NCBI GenBank assembly: GCA_046336825.1
Contig: JBKDFX010000011.1
Coordinates: forward strand, 1 to 14,757
Origin: Ga0074139 sp046336825
Lineage (GTDB): Bacteria; Bdellovibrionota; Bdellovibrionia; Bdellovibrionales; Bdellovibrionaceae
Direction: 5' to 3'
DNA: 14,757 nt
The stretch's first letter is position 1, and every line of letters begins with the position of its first letter. The notes below the pieces were generated by a model. The model searched no databases and was not told the DNA's origin. It saw nothing but the letters and a program-made list of their open reading frames with translations. Made by a program: the position numbers and the translations under genes. Shown in pieces: positions 13,599 through 14,757 of the stretch.

Positions 13599-14638
13599 CT
13601 TTTTCGCAATTTTTGTTTTCGGATTTGCCATTGTTCTAAAGCATATTTTCGCATGTCTTCGACGTTATCGTACTCATCAACGATTTCGACACCAAGCAAT
13701 GTTTCGATGGCATCTTCAAGTGTGACGAGTCCTGTGACCACTCCGTATTCATCAATAGCAAGAGCCAGATGTTCTTTTTCCTTGATAAAGAAATCCAAGA
13801 GTTGTGAGACGTGCATTCTTTCTGAAACAGTAGCTATTGGAGTTAGTAACTCACCAATTTTTTTATCATGTTGGTCATCGTGAGATAGGGCCTCTAATAT
13901 CTTGTACCTAGAAGTCATTCCAATAATGTTGTCTAGGTTTTCATGATAAACAGGGATGCGTGAAAATCGAATGGGCTTATACTTTTCAAAAACAGCTTCT
14001 ACACTTTCAAGATCTTCAATAGCAAAAAGCACAGTTCTAGGTGTCATGATATCAGATACAAAAATTTTATCGAGCATCAGCAGATTTTTTATAATGTTTG
14101 ATTCTTTAGTTTTGAGAGTTCCTTCTTCGGCACCAATTTGAGCTGTCATGATGAGCTCATCCCGAGAAACTTCTGGTTGATCTTGCTTTTGCTTCAGTCG
14201 ATGACTGACAAACTCAATCGTCCACACAGCAGGATAGACTAAAAAAATCATAATTTGAATAATGTAAGCACTGACAGGAGCTAAGCTTTTCCAGTGGTTG
14301 GCTCCTATAGATTTAGGAATGACTTCGCAAAAAATAAGCACGCAAAAGCCCAAAAGCCCTGAGAATATCGTAAGTACTGTTTCGCCAAATAATTGTTGAA
14401 CTCGGTAGGCTATCAGGGAGGACCCGACAATATTTGTTATCGTATTAATTGTAAGAATTGCTGACAGAGGACGTCCTATATTTTCGAGGTGCCTTTCTAA
14501 TAATAATCCGTACGGCTTTTTTCTTTCAACCATGAGAGCTGCAAAGGCTGGATTGATAGAGAGGATAACTGCCTCCATGAGTGAGGCAATAAAGGATATG
14601 CAGAGTGTGAAAATAACGAGGGTTAAAAGTGTCAACAT
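13595..14638 (-). CDS. CNNM/CorB-like membrane protein (DUF21 plus paired CBS domains)
   Basis: At 347 residues this is an inner-membrane protein of the CNNM/CorB (HlyC/TlyC-labelled) family, linked in other bacteria to Mg2+ or Co2+ transport. The DUF21 domain covers about residues 1-160. It has a hydrophobic N-terminal helix into F-I-A-S-L-M-E-A-V-I-L-S, a helix with N-T-I-T-N-I-V-G-S-S, another helix ending at E-V-I-P-K-S-I-G, and a last segment around 118-145. Two CBS domains follow at about 195-320, starting near D-I-M-T-P-R and ending with D-E-Y-G-V-V-T-G-L-V-T-L-E-D-A. They probably bind adenine nucleotides. The C-terminal CorC_HlyC transporter-associated domain present in many relatives is missing; the protein ends soon after the second CBS. 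Its ATG has no SD and lies only ~15 bases from a good -10 element. Its stop overlaps the small membrane gene stop. Confidence 0.9.
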   Translation of the reverse strand: MLTLLTLVIFTLCISFIASLMEAVILSINPAFAALMVERKKPYGLLLERHLENIGRPLSAILTINTITNIVGSSLIAYRVQQLFGETVLTIFSGLLGFCVLIFCEVIPKSIGANHWKSLAPVSAYIIQIMIFLVYPAVWTIEFVSHRLKQKQDQPEVSRDELIMTAQIGAEEGTLKTKESNIIKNLLMLDKIFVSDIMTPRTVLFAIEDLESVEAVFEKYKPIRFSRIPVYHENLDNIIGMTSRYKILEALSHDDQHDKKIGELLTPIATVSERMHVSQLLDFFIKEKEHLALAIDEYGVVTGLVTLEDAIETLLGVEIVDEYDNVEDMRKYALEQWQIRKQKLRKS

Positions 14639-14653
14639 AACTGGCTTATTGGG

Positions 14654-14681
14654 ATTAAATAATCATTCGAGTAAGTTTCAA
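14654..14681 (-). promoter_or_regulatory. Probable sigma70-type promoter of the CNNM gene
   Basis: On the minus strand, TTGAAA (14676-14681) and TTTAAT (14654-14659) each match the consensus at 5 of 6 positions, with a 16-base spacer. Transcription would start near 14647, leaving a leader of only ~9 bases before the ATG at 14638. The remainder of the right-hand flank (14682-14757) shows no coding region or RNA that I can support. Confidence 0.5.
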
Positions 14682-14757
14682 AAAAATGATTCACTTTAGT
14701 ATCCTATAAAGTCAGGCACTGAGGGTCACCTATTACATATGTCGTAGTGCATTGGCG

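Noticed and set aside
14711..14757. Start of a further gene at the right edge (ATG in the CATATG at ~14739)
   Set aside because: The frame meets TAG after one codon. Nothing coding can be supported in the remaining bases.
1..14757. Defence system, prophage, transposon, CRISPR or tRNA/rRNA content
   Set aside because: No repeats with regular spacing, transposase or integrase motifs, terminal inverted repeats, or cloverleaf-like sequence were seen. The content is core metabolism and information processing.

Overview
The window holds housekeeping genes from a Gram-negative chromosome of moderate to low GC. No mobile element, CRISPR array, tRNA or rRNA was found. The protein styles (an IF-1 with an SPYDPTHG core, a Prc-type periplasmic protease with a signal peptide, an E1-beta with a long acidic/aromatic insertion, a zinc-free TopA with a lysine-rich tail) suggest a deltaproteobacterial or Bdellovibrionota-like bacterium. 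That assignment is inference from family resemblance, not a database match. Coding density is very high: genes abut or overlap by a few bases, and no gap reaches 300 bases.

Left part (1-3143, all +): the 3' end of a gene cut by the window edge (DUF3553/UvrD-tail-like domain), infA (IF-1), tex (S1-domain nucleic-acid-binding protein), and an unlisted 36-residue, extremely basic protein 18 bases after tex with a strong Shine-Dalgarno (SD). This is an RNA/translation-flavoured cluster. It meets a convergent HAD-family phosphatase (3146-3937, -) at a 2-base gap, and a perfect 10-bp inverted repeat lies just past the junction.

Middle (4054-9782, +): topA, starting at an internal GTG rather than the far-upstream GTG; then an unrecognised HAD-like protein with a DxDDN motif; then prc/tsp, a PDZ-containing tail-specific protease. 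The short gaps contain structured sequence: a stem-loop just before the HAD-like start codon, and a possible long-range helix covering the prc SD.

Right-middle (9850-12804, +): a tight three-gene operon encoding the E1-alpha and E1-beta subunits of a branched-chain-type 2-oxoacid dehydrogenase (TAATG overlap) and a class I SAM-dependent methyltransferase (1-base gap). The E2 and E3 components are not here. A 15-bp stem-loop separates this operon from prc.

Right end (12812-14638): pyrE (-), a small two-helix membrane protein (+), and a CNNM/CorB-like membrane protein with DUF21 and CBS domains (-). The small membrane gene is squeezed between the other two. Its likely start lies 2 bases from the pyrE start and its stop overlaps the CNNM stop by 3 bases. 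The last ~120 bases hold a plausible sigma70-type promoter for the CNNM gene and nothing else I can identify.

The best leads for something undescribed are the 36-residue basic protein behind tex, the HAD-like protein behind topA, the E1-methyltransferase operon, and the interlocked small membrane gene at pyrE. None is a proven new system.
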